Below are positions 34,759 to 48,566 of a stretch of 64,000 nucleotides of DNA, piece by piece. Location: NCBI GenBank assembly GCA_025602915.1, contig JAHLJZ010000079.1, positions 44,973 to 108,972 on the forward strand. Reading direction: 5' to 3'. The stretch comes from Paraphysoderma sedebokerense. Its lineage: Eukaryota > Blastocladiomycota > Physodermatomycetes > Physodermatales > Physodermataceae. Every line of letters starts with the position of its first letter. Position 1 is the stretch's first letter. Made by a program: the position numbers and the translations under genes. The notes under the pieces are model-generated. The model searched no databases and was not told the origin of the DNA. It was given only the letters and a program-made list of their open reading frames with translations.

Positions 34759-36863
34759 TTATCGAATATGACTCCACTGGCCGTGAGTCGGTTGAACAAT
34801 TGGTCGGCCCTTTTCGAAGACTCGCCAAAAACGTAATGTTTCATCTCCGGCTCCTGTGACAATACTTTCACCATCCGGACTCATTGCCAAATATAATACT
34901 CGATAAGTATGTCCCGTTAAAACAGCTAATTGCTCCATCTCGGGTTCACTCCACACGACGATTTGGTTTTGAGAGTACCCATGCGTAGAGACGAGTTCTT
35001 CGGAATTCTTCGAGAATGCGAGATTGCACACTTGCGAGTTAGTTTCAACTGATTTGATGCAAGTCCCCTGTTGCACATCCCAGAAACGAATCGTACGATC
35101 CGCTGTACCTCCTCCGGATGCAAGGATACTTGGCTATATCACATGAAGGAATCAGTATTACGTTAGAATTATTATAGACTGTGAAGATGACTTACATTGC
35201 GCGGAGACCAGGCAAGAGCTTTGACAGCCGCTTGATGCTTGTCAAATTTGCGTAACGGCTGTTCATTCACTTTCTCCCATACAAACAACTTGTTGTCGTT
35301 GCCGCCACTAGCTAAGGTATCTGTGGCTTCATTCCACCTCAACCCACAAACTTCCTGCTTGTGAGCGGATAGTTTTTTCGTATATTGATTCGGTGTACGG
35401 ACATCATGATGAATGATATGTCGATCTCTGGAGCCCGAACTGAACAGGTTATTGTTCCATGCCAACGCCCCCACTCGTGAAGTATGATTTTGGTATTCTC
35501 TGAGACATGTCTGTCGTTGCGCATCCCAGAGTAGTACAGCACCCTTGTTTGTTCCCACAGACAACAAATTGCCCTACATCATGAAATATCGTCAGTCCTT
35601 CTCTCTACCATTTGTATCGCCCTAAACTAGCGGCAAAAAAAACTACTTACCCGCTGATTCCAGTTCACGGAGGTAATCGAGTCGTAGGGTCCGACTTCAC
35701 ATAATTTAGTCACATTACATGTATTCGCATTCCACAGATAGACGCAATTCCCCAATCCAACTCCCAATAGATTGGAGCTACTCCAATCCACCAAGTTCAG
35801 GTAGAAATCATCCTAATCAAACCATTAATAAATCAGTACAAAGATCAAGGGCGTTAAAGAAACAAATGCCGAGCACTCGCGCGAACCTGTAGATCTGGGG
35901 CATCCAACACTTTAAATGGGCCTTTCGGAATGAAACGAGTAGGATGCTGAGGACGGGTGATCATATATGTAGCTTGCCTGTCGAATGGGGAGGAATTGTA
36001 CACTTCGTTCAGAATAGTCGATTGTGGAAAAATGACTCTTGGTTTTTTCGATACCGGAGTTCCGCCTATACCAATAACTTTTGAGGGTGTTTGTGGACAT
36101 ATTTGATGAAGCATGACTTGCTGGCGCAGCTTACTCGCCTCCTCTATTCAGAAAAACACAAAGCAGCGAGAAGATCGGTTAATGGAATTAATTTCACATA
36201 ATATTAGAAAGGTGTGATCTTTTTTGATGGACTAGACCATATTCGGTAACTAGGGAGCCCTATCAACGAAAATCTGTTGTCTTCATATAAGTGTAGACAA
36301 TCCTCACCTGTCCTTGCAGCCTCCGACTGTTTTCGCTTTTTAGGTGTCCTCTCTGTCGTCGGATTGTGAGGTTTGGACATGGCATAGCTAGTGGAGATGT
36401 CAATTTTTGTATCACGTTGAGGAACAAATCTACGATGTTGAAAGCCGGTCAGTTGTCACTGCTACTACTCATGGACTCGTATCCCGTAAATTTCCAATAA
36501 GAAGCTCTATAAATTCAGCAAGTTCCAATCTCTCCATCAGACAAACTCATAAAGTTAACTCGAACAGAGATGCCTCTTTCCGCGATTTCCAAATGGCATA
36601 TGACACTATCACCGCGGTCTCCGTCCAATGCATTGTTCCTTTCTCCTATAAGGTGTGTCTAATAGCATAAAGTATTGTAAATACGTTTTGACTACATACC
36701 GGCAAGAGACTGATTTTGAAGGTGAAGTCAAGCAGTCACGGGCATCTCGAGCTTCGCCGAATAGAGGTCGAGGAGGAGGTGGACCGGAATATATAAATGG
36801 AGCCGGATTGGACAATCTCCGTTTATAATCGGGACTGAGTACACTGGGTTTCTTAGCAGACAT
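34759..36863 (-). CDS. CDH1: Cdh1/Fzr-type WD40 activator of the APC/C
   Basis: Exon 1 (start 36863) encodes MSAKKPSVLSPDYKRRLSNP to SVSCR. A long intron (about 36,433-36,705) leads to FVPQRDTKID, so the join makes SCRFVPQR, a C-box variant of DRFIPxR that docks the APC/C. Next come a basic KKRKQ stretch, PFKVLDAPDLQ, DDFYLNLVDWSS, and seven WD repeats including GNLLSVGTNKGAVLLWDAQR, HTSRVGALAWN, SSGSRDRHI, ASGGNDNKLFVW, ASGGGTADRTIRFWDV, NSQVCNLAFSKNSEELVSTH and GYSQNQIVVW. The C-terminus ends IR, the second APC/C-binding motif. GTADR and STHGYSQNQ favour Cdh1 over Cdc20. Known role: late-mitosis and G1 ubiquitylation of cyclins. Confidence 0.93.
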
Positions 36864-37908
36864 GGTGATGAGGTGTTGAATCCGACAAAGCGATGAGGCT
36901 AAGACGATAACGCTGGCAAAAACTGATCCGCAAAACGTATCAACGGGTGGCAGGTCTAGCCGACAATGCCAGTTGGGCGGAAGGCAGGTCGTGGATATCT
37001 GATGACAATCTTTCCAAGAGATTGGAATGGAATTTGAGGAAACTGACAACACCTGAGGGAAAGGCAACAGTTAAAGTCACTCTGGTCAGTGGAAATGAAT
37101 GTGAGACATTTCACCACATAACCTCACGTGACTTATCTGATCCGAGCGACACTGCTAGAACATGGATATAAAACATGGAATCTCAATATCCGAGCGACTG
37201 AATCATTCAGGAGAAGACGCTGGAAGATCTTGTAATAGACATTGCGTCTGCCAAACCACAGATGCGAACAGCGGCACGATTACGGCAAAAATTTGACACC
37301 TGAATCCAAATTCATTCAACAAGATATCCACTTTTATATACAGCATTACAAACCGACAAAGAAGCCCAACAAATCAATCGAAAGCATAATATGTATTACA
37401 GACAGCAACCCTTATATTCTCTCCTGTACATTACCTAATCGTTCCAAGTCTCCGTAGAAATATAATGATAAGACAAAACAAAAAACAAAGAAAACTATGA
37501 AACCAAAACGTGTGATCTGCTTTTTGGTATAAGGCCGCCCCAGGTCAATACAACACTCCATTCTCGGATGCCTCGCTTTGAAAATATTCACTTGGTTGTT
37601 TTTAAAAGTTTGTGTGCCAAATTATACTAGTGGCAAACGAGTCTAATAATAATCATTTTGAATACGAAAGATAAGGTGACTACGACAATAGAAACCATCG
37701 TTTCCTCTTGAATTCCAAGAGATCAAGGACGGAAACCCTACAAAGGGAATATGGGGAATGAAACGAGAATTCCGGATAGTGAGTGTCAATCGAAATGGTG
37801 ACGAAATGACGATATGACTGGCGTACAATTAATTCTTAGAGTGGTTTGGACGATTGGAGAATGACAGTAAAGAAAAAAGGGCTGGGATTAAAAGGGACCG
37901 TGATGTAA
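36864..37908. other. Intergenic, about 1 kb
   Basis: CDH1 promoter and PP1 3' flank. The CDH1 frame stays open upstream to about 37,067 but without family features. No other gene was recognised. Confidence 0.4.
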
Positions 37909-39628
<1,720 letters not shown>

Positions 39629-40350
39629 ATCGACAAGTTATTTGGGGAAAGGGACGGACGGCGTGAAAGGGTAAAGTGGAGTAATCTCGAGCTAGTAGGC
39701 AGGGAGATGCGAGTCGAAACGGAAAGGTATCAAAGAGAGCAGATGACGGGAGGAGATGGCCGAAAAGCGGCCTGGATACAGGATATGAGAAGAAGGGAGT
39801 GGAAAGGAGGGAGGGAGGACAGCCCGGACAGGATGGATGGATAGATGGATGGATGGATGGATGGATGGATGGTGCGGATTGCGCTGCTCGAGTGAGACGA
39901 GCCTTCTCAAGAGGCGTGACTCTTTCCAGCCTTTGTTCAGCAACTTGCATATATCTTCGTATTTCTTGCATTCTCTGCTCTATGATTCCCCTTACACAGA
40001 GCGCTAACTCTTACTCCGTGCTAACTGGGATCTAAGTTTACCTGCGATTGAAGAGAAACAAGCCATGAATTACGGCAACATCAAATTGGTCGCTTCAACT
40101 ACTTGTTCAATGAATCAATGAAAGAAGACCGATTTTTCGGGATAGCTTTGCACGATATCATTAACGATTTCAATGGTTTGACCATATTGCTTCACTAAAA
40201 CAGTTTGTCTCATGAACATGAGCTGGTCTTCATGTCAAGTGCCCCCAATGGTTTCTCGTAACAAGGATCCTTATGCGCAGATTTTTATGTAGCAGGGCAT
40301 GAACTTATCTCCTCGTGCACATCTTGGTTTTGTTGGCTCTGCTGCCAGTT
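39629..40350. other. Intergenic with a (GGAT)n microsatellite
   Basis: PP1 promoter region. About 10 tetramers of GGAT run through 39831-39873 with one interruption. Frames across the repeat are artefacts of it. Confidence 0.5.
39831..39873. repeat. (GGAT)n microsatellite
   Basis: Tandem GGAT with one GATA interruption, some 200 bp upstream of the PP1 start. Confidence 0.9.
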
Positions 40351-40647
40351 ATGTCATTCTTTGGCGCTCTTCTGTCTGGGTGTACAGCAATCGCAGAGTT
40401 TGTTCAATTAGGTGGTATTCTGATGTCGAATTATGGTGTGTGCTACTCAGCCCATTAGAGAGTCTCTATAATACCATGAGAAACAGTTGCTTTATGTTAT
40501 TGTTATTTGTTCTACTATCAACCCATTTCCAACTTTCTTGAACTGACTATGCTTCATAGCTACGAGCGCATATCAGTGATTGGAAGATCAAGGTGGCGCT
40601 TATGGAAAATGAAGAAAAAAGGCGAGTACAAATTATCAAATTTTTAG
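40351..40647 (+). CDS. Doubtful small membrane protein, two exons
   Basis: Unrecognised and uncertain. ATG at 40351 opens MSFFGALLSGCTAIAEFVQL. Splicing from donor GTGGTA (after TTAG near 40,410) to the acceptor GAAACAG near 40,488 keeps phase and gives VALCYCYLFYYQPISNFLEL, MLHSYERISVIGRSRWRLWK and KKKGEYKLSNF with TAG at 40645-40647, about 72 residues. The two hydrophobic stretches could be membrane spans with a basic cytosolic tail. Against it: the donor is weak and no family is known. Further upstream in the same frame (from about 40,312) the text is also hydrophobic but lacks ATG. Confidence 0.25.
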
Positions 40648-41273
40648 AATAACCAAACTCGTTTACCCTAGGTGTGAAAATTGAAAATTAAAGATCAAAT
40701 AAAATTTGATGTTTCCGACTATTTTTGTTTGACTGATCTGTCTATTTGAAACCTACAGCTGTTACGTGGATTCAAAGAATGGAATTAAACTTCCCGTGTG
40801 TCTATGAAGGTATTGAAATTGGTCGAATGAACTACACAGCTAGCCTGTTTTCGATGAAGGTATATTGTATATTGAGCCCGGGCTGGTTCAGGCATCATAG
40901 GACGTCTATGTTCTTATTCGATTTCATTCTAGCGCATCCGCTTTGGCAAAAAATGGATGTTGTAATATGACTGAATGCAAAATACAAACTGGCAAAGTAA
41001 TGACAATTGGAGTGCTTGATTTATTTGAAACCTTTCGTTGAAGACAAGTTATCAGATTTACGGTGAAATATTCCCCAACGGAAGAAAGAGTAACCTGTTA
41101 CTGTACAAATGAAATTTATCTTACATCCCCAAACTGCTAGAATATTAAAACGAGTGAACAACTCCAGGGGACAGTAATGTAGCTATTAATAATTGAAATC
41201 TAATAGAAGAATGATGCAGGAGAACTTCTAATGTTCGATCACGTAAATGTACTTATAACCACTAACCAAATGC
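40648..41273. other. Intergenic, about 0.6 kb
   Basis: Short plus-strand frames at 40,746-40,970 look unconvincing. Includes the 3' flank of the bHLH gene. Confidence 0.35.
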
Positions 41274-42989
41274 TCACTTCTGCTTACCCCCCGACGCTGC
41301 AGGTTCTCGAACAAGATTCTGAAGCTCTGTCTCGGCCATCGCCAGAACCATTTGCGAATTCGAGCAGCCTAAATGATTTGCGTTCAATACACCAATTTCT
41401 GATTCGTTCAAAGTGGCATTGATCAATGAAGGAAACGAAAATGATGTTGGGAGTTGGAACGGATTCGGTGGGCAGGCATCAACCAATTTCACGTCACTCG
41501 ATAATTCCATCGTTAACCCATTTTCCACACCACCATCGATGACTCCTACGTTGACTTCATTAACCCCTTCTTTCAGTCCTTTTGTTTTGTCATTCTCCAG
41601 AGATACCTGGTATTGTTTCGTCCACATGTCATACTGTTCGGCGGTAGCAGCTTCTAAACGTTTCGTCAGCTGGAAAATTTTCTCTTCTTGTTGCTGGATT
41701 CTGATTTGGTTCTCGACAACTCTGCTCTGAGCTTCATCGGGTGGCAGCATCGTACATTGAGAAGATCTGTTGGAGGTAGTGGATGAGTATGCTAATTTTT
41801 GTTTCCTAGCTCTCTTTCGCCCAGGTTTGGTTCCCGAGCTGGAACCGTTGTCCAAAAGTTGATCCGAGTTAGTTTCCGCAGCTGCGCTACAGATCATCGT
41901 CAATTCTGGGTATAAAGATTGCACAAATTTGATGTATTCCGCAGCTCTTTGTAGTATTTTTGTTTTGTTAGTTGCAGGGTTCACTTGAGATACAGGAATA
42001 ACTGAGTTTAGTTGTTGGATGCTCGAGTTCAAATCTTTGCGGTACCGGCGTTCCATTTGAATATGAGCTTGACGTTTTTGGATATAGGCAGGGTCTGCGT
42101 GTTGCTGCTGCTTTGGAGGAAGACGTCTGTATATGGACAATAAGTTTGTGAATTCAAATCATCCGTGGATGATAGATAAGTTGGGTTATTTTCGTTATTT
42201 TCAGGTATGTTTTACAATTTTGTAGAAATGTGCAAAATAAAAATTAATCAAAAATTACGATCTATTGCATAACTAATGATATTGTAAATAGATAAATTGA
42301 CATACCCTATCATTATTTTACTATTTGAGTCGGTGTCTGATGCGGTGTTCACTATCGCGTCCTGACGTGCTGGAATGGTGGCAATTCTACTTTCGGTTCC
42401 ATTAAAACCAGAATTATTGGACATTACGCCAATCTGATTCATATTCATAAAGTTAAATTGACTGTTCACTTGAATCTGAGATAGATTTTGTGCTTGTATA
42501 TTTTGGTATTGCAATTGTGCCAGGAGATGTTGGTAATCAATTGGGTGCATTTGCTGATGACATTGAGAGTGAGGTAAAGGGAAGGTGGTCGGAAGAGAAA
42601 ATGAGGAGGGTACGGCATCTATGGAATTAGTACATATAGATGTTAGCCAGGTAATCTTGGTTGATTCATTTTATTTCGAAAAATTTAATTTCGAGGAACA
42701 TAGTCCAAAAGAGCATCTGTTGTCGATGACTGAAAGTCTGAAACCTTGAAAAAATCAAATACAAACCGCCGTCTGAAAAGGGAATTGGAGAACCACTTGG
42801 AGTTATACTCTTGTAATGAGCGTTATTCATGAGTATTTCTAAATCGGGATTTGACTCCATAGTGCCTAGTGTAGAATTGATAGCGAGAGTAGGAGATACT
42901 GCCAATTGCTGAGGGAACGAAGAGGGCATCGGATGTTGTGGAGAAAGAGGAGAAAGTAATTGAGATGGCAATTGCAACTCTGAGTTCAT
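41274..42989 (-). CDS. bHLH transcription factor with SREBP-like Tyr in the basic region
   Basis: Three exons joined in phase. A Pro/Ser/Gln-rich N-terminus (MNSELQLPSQLLSPLSPQHP) and Gln/Asn-rich segment (HLLAQLQYQNIQAQNLSQIQ) could be an activation region. The bHLH is AHIQMERRYRKDLNSSIQQL, a loop with NPATNKTKILQRAAEYIKFV. The His-Glu-Arg contacts for E-box half sites are present, and the Arg usual at the next position is Tyr (ERRYR), as in SREBP, Tye7 and Cph2, which lets those proteins bind SRE as well as E-box sites. A basic stretch (KPGRKRARKQK) and a second heptad region (QIRIQQQEEKIFQLTKRLEA) follow. No membrane spans are present, so it is not a membrane-anchored SREBP. Several CACGTG boxes in this window could be targets of such factors. 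Confidence 0.82.
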
Positions 42990-43396
42990 ACTTCAGACAC
43001 AAATTATGTGGATTGGAAAGAAAATGAGAATATACGAACGCTGTAAAGGAATTTCCTCAAGGGCACCGACAGGGCCAAAAAATAGAACTAGTCGCGTCTT
43101 TCTCCGCTTGTCAACGTTTTTATCCAAATTTGATTTTTGTGCTGTATCTTTTGACAATAGACTTTGCCTCAACTTATATCTGTATATATCAATGTTCCGT
43201 GTCCACGTATGGAAAGTGAGTTCTGATTGGTTTATCATTCTCCAGTTCACTTTTGCAAATCCTTTGAACAAACATTGTCATGGGCAACGCGACGCGTGAC
43301 ATGGATAATCAAGATTTCTGGAACCCATTCGGTTTCAGCACTTCCAAACTGAATTGAATTCGGAAACGGTTGATTGTGCGATTACATACACTTGCG
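42990..43396. promoter_or_regulatory. Divergent promoter region, bHLH gene / DBP8
   Basis: 407 bp between divergent start codons. No clear element was recognised. Confidence 0.35.
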
Positions 43397-45182
43397 ATGG
43401 CACCTTCTGATAGCTCATTCTCTAGTCTCGGCATATCCTCTTGGCTGATCGAAGCACTACAATCTCTTTCTATTTCATCTCCGAGCGAAATTCAGCGCGA
43501 ATGCATTCGTCCAATCTTGGATGGTAATATTAATTGAGCTGCTTCATTCTTACTTCAATTGTAACTTTATTTATCTCAACTGATTTGTTGTTCTTTGAAA
43601 CAAAGGCAAAAACGTGATCGGTTCTGCCCAAACCGGTAGCGGTAAGACCCTAGCTTTCGGGCTTCCGATTCTACAAAAACTCAGTGAAGATCCGTATGGT
43701 GTTTTTGCTATTATCCTGACGCCAACAAGAGAATTGGCTTTTCAAATTGCCGAACAATTGAGGGCGCTAGGTACAGGGATTGGGTTACGAGAATGTGTAG
43801 TCGTTGGTGGGATGGGTTTGTAGTCTATTTCTCTGCTGTTTTAAGTATGCCCGTCAGTATGATTGATTGTCGTTTTGATTCTTTAGATATGATGACACAG
43901 GCCCTCCATTTGTCTGGTAGACCTCATATCGTTATTGCCACACCTGGACGATTAGTCGATCATATTCAATCATCGGCTCATGCTGTTCATTTTTCTCGAG
44001 TCAAGTTTTTGGTGCTGGACGAAGCGGACAGGTTACTTCACCCAACTTTTGCTACAGAATTGGAAACTATATTTGAGAAGCTTCCAAAAAGTCGACAGAC
44101 TTTATTGTTTAGTGCCACTATGACTAAAAGTATTGAGAAATTGATTGAAAATGCCAAAGAAGAAACCGAAGTAGAGAATTCGTCAACCGAAAAAGTCCTC
44201 GTAAAAAGAGAAAAGAAAGAAAATTCAAAATCAATGTTGAGTAACTTATTTGTTTATCGATCCAACACCAAGTATGCACCGGTCGATAGATTGGATCAGA
44301 GGTATCTCTTTGTCCCGAGTACAGTCCGAGAAGCATTTTTGATTCACCTTTTGAGGAATGAATTCAAAGGCAAACACATGATTATCTTCACAAGTCGATG
44401 TCGGTATGTATCGAGGAAAGGAGTACTAAATACTATCATACGCTGATCTTTCTAATCAAAATCTTCTCGTGTTTCCTTTTGTTAGAACTTGTGCATTACT
44501 TCTTGTCCTTCTTCAATCATTCGGTCTCCGCTCAACAGCACTTCACTCAATGATGTCCCAGTCTGAAAGAATCGCATCTCTCGCTAAGTTTAAATCAAAC
44601 ATCGTACCTATATTACTAGCCACTGATGTCGGCTCCCGAGGTCTCGATATTCCCACTGTTCAATTGGTCATTAATTTTGATATACCAAACTGCGCGACGG
44701 ATTATATTCATAGAGTTGGTAGAACTGCGAGAGCTGGTAGAGGAGGTATGAGTTTAAGTATTGTGACGGAACGGGATGTGGAATGTGTGCTTAATGTAGA
44801 GAAAAAGATGGATAAAAAATTAGAGAAGTTTGAAGGAGTTGATGAAGATGAAATTAATAAGGCTGAATTCTTGAATGAAGTGAATGTTGCGAAAAGGGAA
44901 GCTTTAATGGTTTGTTGAATGTATATCTATTTTGAGATTTATATTTTGTTATCTTAACTGTCTTTTCGCATTACCAGCACCTGGAAGAAACAAATTTTGG
45001 ACAGAAGAAAGAACTCAACATGGAGAAAAAGCGGAAATTGGAAACACAATCTGGTTCAAATTCTGATTCCGTTAAGTTGAACGAAAAGGTATGCTTTATA
45101 CTTTTGTACCGAAATTCCCTGAATCGACATTTAATTTTATCCCGACATATAGAAAAAGCGAAACAGGAAACAACAAATTTAG
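43397..45182 (+). CDS. DBP8: DEAD-box RNA helicase, Dbp8/DDX49 type
   Basis: The Q-motif region [20 protein letters not shown] leads into [10 protein letters not shown] (Walker A; usual text AKTGSGKT), PTRELA, GGMDMMTQAL, TPGRL, DEAD in [33 protein letters not shown] and [13 protein letters not shown]. The exon carrying Walker A is joined by an AAG acceptor at about 43,606; GGMDMM is made by another join. A Lys/Glu-rich C-terminal extension ends [12 protein letters not shown] after a last intron (45,090-45,152). GGMDMM and overall length place it with yeast Dbp8 and human DDX49, which act in small-subunit rRNA processing, like Utp14 in this window. It could be another short DEAD-box member, but Dbp8 is the best fit. 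Confidence 0.9.
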
Positions 45183-45435
45183 TTTGCGGAATGTATCGAA
45201 AGCCCTCCTTTCATTGTATGCTTAGAAATTCTTCGAACCCATGTAAATAAAATTGCCAATAGTGTAGCTGTGCGTTAAAGTTTACTTTGAAATAATATCT
45301 ATTGGGAGCTACACGCAAGACTCAATTAAGATAAACCGAGTGTCTGGCCATATACTCATTAAACTTTCCAATTACTTTCAACTTCACAGAACACGAAGCA
45401 TTCTGTCACGATTTATTTTTTTGCAATACACCTGG

Positions 45436-46922
45436 TCATCGTTTTGAGGTAGATCCTTTCTTCAACTCCCGTATCTTTTGATCTTGAACTTCATCCATCC
45501 TTTTCAAAAAATCGACTTTCTCCAGGTACCTGGAGTTTGACGATACAAGAAGTAAGTAAAAGTCACCACAAAATTGTTAATGTCATCAACATACCCATCC
45601 TTATTTTTATACTGTAACTCATCTTTTATTCCTTCTTTGTCGACAAACTTATTCCAATCTTGTTTTGATTTCTCTAAAGTGTTCAATTTTTTAGCCGGAC
45701 CTAGATCTACACCGTATTTAGAAGCCAAAGCTGATAATCCTGATGAACGTTTGGCAGGTCCTGGCCTCCTTTTATGTTTTTCTATATTTGAATGGACAGA
45801 TGCCGCTGAATTCACATTAGGATTCGACGAGTTCGAAGCGGGAGTGGCGGATGTTGACGGCGAAGAGGAAACGAGATTCTTCGGCAATGTCGAGGACGTA
45901 AGAGAGGAAGGTCTGGAAACAAAATGAGATAATCCTCAACGCTAAATCAAAAAATGAATGATTGAAGAGATGCGTACGCACCCAGACTCCTTCCTTTCCG
46001 CCTCTTCGTTCGGTGCATCTTGCGTATCAGTCTTATCGTTGCTCTTCACAGTCTGATTACCGTCGTTTAGATTTTGACTGATCGATGAGCTAACTGACAC
46101 TGGTTTATTCATTTCCTCCCAGATGGAATCAACTTTCTTCTTACGCTCTAATATCACTTGGCTGTCAACCTTATCTTCTGTCCCGTTTTCTGGCGCCGAA
46201 GCATCAAGTTTGCTGTAAGATTTCATAACAACAATCGGATGGATAGTCGGATACAATACAAGAAATAATAATTAAGTAGTCAATAAAACTTGATTCTGTG
46301 CATTGGATATAAAATGAAATCACCCTGCAAATTTCAAGCGAACCGCAAGAAAAGATTCATTGACTATTTAACTTTTAACTACATAACATCATCAAAAGAA
46401 CCATACGCTATGTCTACTAGTGCATCGACACAAACAAACAAACAAAGAGGAGAAAGACCCCTACCTTTTCTTATTCCCCCTTCCACCATTATTAGACTTC
46501 TTCCTCCTTTTGTGTCTTGTGACGCTCCCACTATCGTCTTCATTCTCATTAGATTCATCGTTACTATCTGTATCATTGATTTCGTCCTCGGATTCGCTGG
46601 CTGTGTTTCGTCAGAGTATACAAGGACCAGGGGAAGTGAAGGATTAGACAAGGTCCAGATCAACACCGGAACCGAGGATAATTTCAGAGATTTTAAAAGG
46701 CACATTAATTTGATTTGCATAGAAACCAATGGATTTATTAGAGAATGATTGAGGACATAAAAAAAAGTAGCAATTGAATGAATATCAGAGCTTAGAATAA
46801 GATCAAGATGGAGTGTAGAGAAATGAAACTTCGATAAGCATACCGATTTCAGGCACATAATCGATGTCATCTGGATCAGAGTCTGAATCTATATGCTGGT
46901 TATGGGATGGATCGTTTGACAT
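45436..46922 (-). CDS. SWC5: Swc5/CFDP1, SWR1-complex subunit with BCNT-C domain
   Basis: The acidic N-terminus MSNDPSHNQHIDSDSDPDDI and a further acidic exon bind histones in the family. A linker with KVDSIWEEMNKPVSVSS (a conserved W-x-x-[ML]NKP motif) follows. The BCNT-C domain is KYGVDLGPAKKLNTLEKSKQ, DWNKFVDKEGIKDELQYKNK, DGYLEKVDFLKRMDEVQDQK. Swc5 is needed for H2A-H2B dimer exchange, replacing H2A with H2A.Z. The stop TGA lies at 45436. The join GYLEKVDFLKR spans the last intron. Several small exons at the 5' end. It lies tail to tail with DBP8. Confidence 0.92.
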
Positions 46923-47164
46923 TGTTGGAAGTGTTGAGTGGATGCGGTTAAAGATGATTTGTAAAGAAAATTGTTGTCAATTGAGTTGCTCGGAAGGAAA
47001 TAGAAAGGCGCGCTTTCTTTTGCCTTGCCCGAAGTGTGACACCGACAAAGTTTATCAATAGAGAATTATTGTTGTTGAAAATTTCATAGAATTTTTTTTT
47101 ACCAGATCTATACATCTTTGGCAGCCGAGTTGGATCTATCGTATCGTTTGGCGATTGCGACACT

Positions 47165-48287
47165 CTACCATTGCATCTTTTCTTTTTCAATTCTTTGCTG
47201 ATCCGTCTTCTCCTCCGTCATTTTCCCTCTCCACAGCTCTTTCACAACTGTTTCCTCCATCAAATGTTTTTCAACAATATGATCCACATGACAAGTATTC
47301 ACACGGCCATACCAGTGTCCATTTGGAAAAATGATCACATTCCCTGCAAACTTGTGGCCGCCTTTTAAATTGAAATCAGATTAATGCCAGTGTGCCCTTG
47401 ATAATTAAGAACATATATATGAAACTTACCTGTATGTGATGTACCGTAAACCGGAATTTTATGTTCACTGATGTTGTGTTTCTTTAACGACTTTTTGAAA
47501 GCGTCGATGATGAGTGGCCCGGCAACTCTAAAACTACAGATTAGCACAGCACCGTAAAAGGATTATTACTTTTCAAATAATTCGATTCATACCCACAACG
47601 TTTATCCCTCTTTCAATTTCAACAAAAGCGGGACACAGTCCAGTAGTGAACCAATCATTAGTTCTTGACTAGATCAAACTCGGAGATTTCCAAGTAATGA
47701 CAAACACTTACCTTCTTATGACTACATACGAACACAAACTTCTCTTCGGTCATCTGTACAATTTTTGATCCAGTTTTAGTTTCATCCACAACACCACTCT
47801 CAAAGTACATTTTCATCACTTCCTCACAATTCTCGAGGTTGACATTCGTAATTAATTTGTTTTCCGGAAACACCATTAAATCACAATTCTCCAGTATCTC
47901 ACCATCACTGCTCACTTTCATTATATCTACCAGGTTATGCCTATCACATGCTGTCATTGTTATTTTTATTTTTAGTTTACTTTCATAATTGTCTAATACC
48001 GCTCGTAACGTGTTGGCTAAACTATGTGATACTTTATCTATTTTCTCGGGCCAATCGAAATTGGTGGAATGAGTACAAATAAAGATATGTTTATGATACG
48101 GCTTGACTGTGTTTAGTAGAGGTGTTGTAGTGTCGATCTTTGCGGCGAGATATGCGGGAAGTTGTTCGTGGGTGGTACATGGGTTTGGACAAGACAGACA
48201 AGGAGATTCGTCAAATGGTATATCGTCTGGATACGTATCTGAAGAAGAGATTATGAGAGATTTAAATGTATTGATAATGGCGGACAT
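47165..48287 (-). CDS. Apd1/Aim32-type sucrase/ferredoxin-like protein
   Basis: The N-terminus MSAIINTFKSL leads to CLSCPNPC and a thioredoxin-like ferredoxin segment (HIFICTHSTNFDWPEKIDKV). The C-terminal half is assembled through AAG acceptors: FVCSHKK|RDKRCGVAGPLIIDA and GTSHTGGHKFAGNVIIFPNG, HWYGRVNTCHVDHIVE. These Cys and His blocks are the [2Fe-2S] ligand and glutathione-like motifs of the Apd1/Aim32 family (Suc_Fer-like). Apd1 is cytosolic and tied to redox tolerance; Aim32 is in mitochondria and helps oxidative quality control. No clear presequence is seen here, though the frame is open and hydrophobic upstream to 48,398. The end is TAG at 47165 (EKEKMQW). Divergent from ZIM17. Confidence 0.85.
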
Positions 48288-48566
48288 GAGAGAATATAGA
48301 CTACTCAAGAACGAGAACAGAAATGCGAGCAAGCACAAAAGTAAGAAACGATGGTCAAAACGACCGCCAAAATCAGTTTTTAATTCCCTGAGCCACACTT
48401 ACGATGGAACCGTTTTTTTCGTTTCGTTTTTTTGTTACATTCCGTCTTGTTCCATTTCAACTCAAAATACAGTCAAATTCATCGCTGCCAGAATTCCGTC
48501 GTCCCTCAACCCGCATCATTGACATCTTTTTATTCAGCGACATTGCATTTAAGATCTTGTAGAATC
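48288..48566. promoter_or_regulatory. Divergent promoter, APD1/AIM32-like / ZIM17
   Basis: 279 bp between the start codons of two redox/mitochondrial genes. The pairing suggests shared control. No motif identified. Confidence 0.45.

Noticed and set aside
36609-37067. Longer minus frame including the CDH1 first exon
   Set aside because: The part upstream of 36,863 lacks conserved residues and the start MSAKKPSV suits; upstream text is probably leader, and the downstream part reads into the intron.
39799-40035. Plus-strand frame with repeated Asp-Gly-Trp-Met
   Set aside because: Made by the GGAT microsatellite upstream of PP1.
46948-47190. Minus frame after the APD1/AIM32-like gene
   Set aside because: The gene stops in another frame at 47165 (EKEKMQW), so this is downstream shadow sequence.
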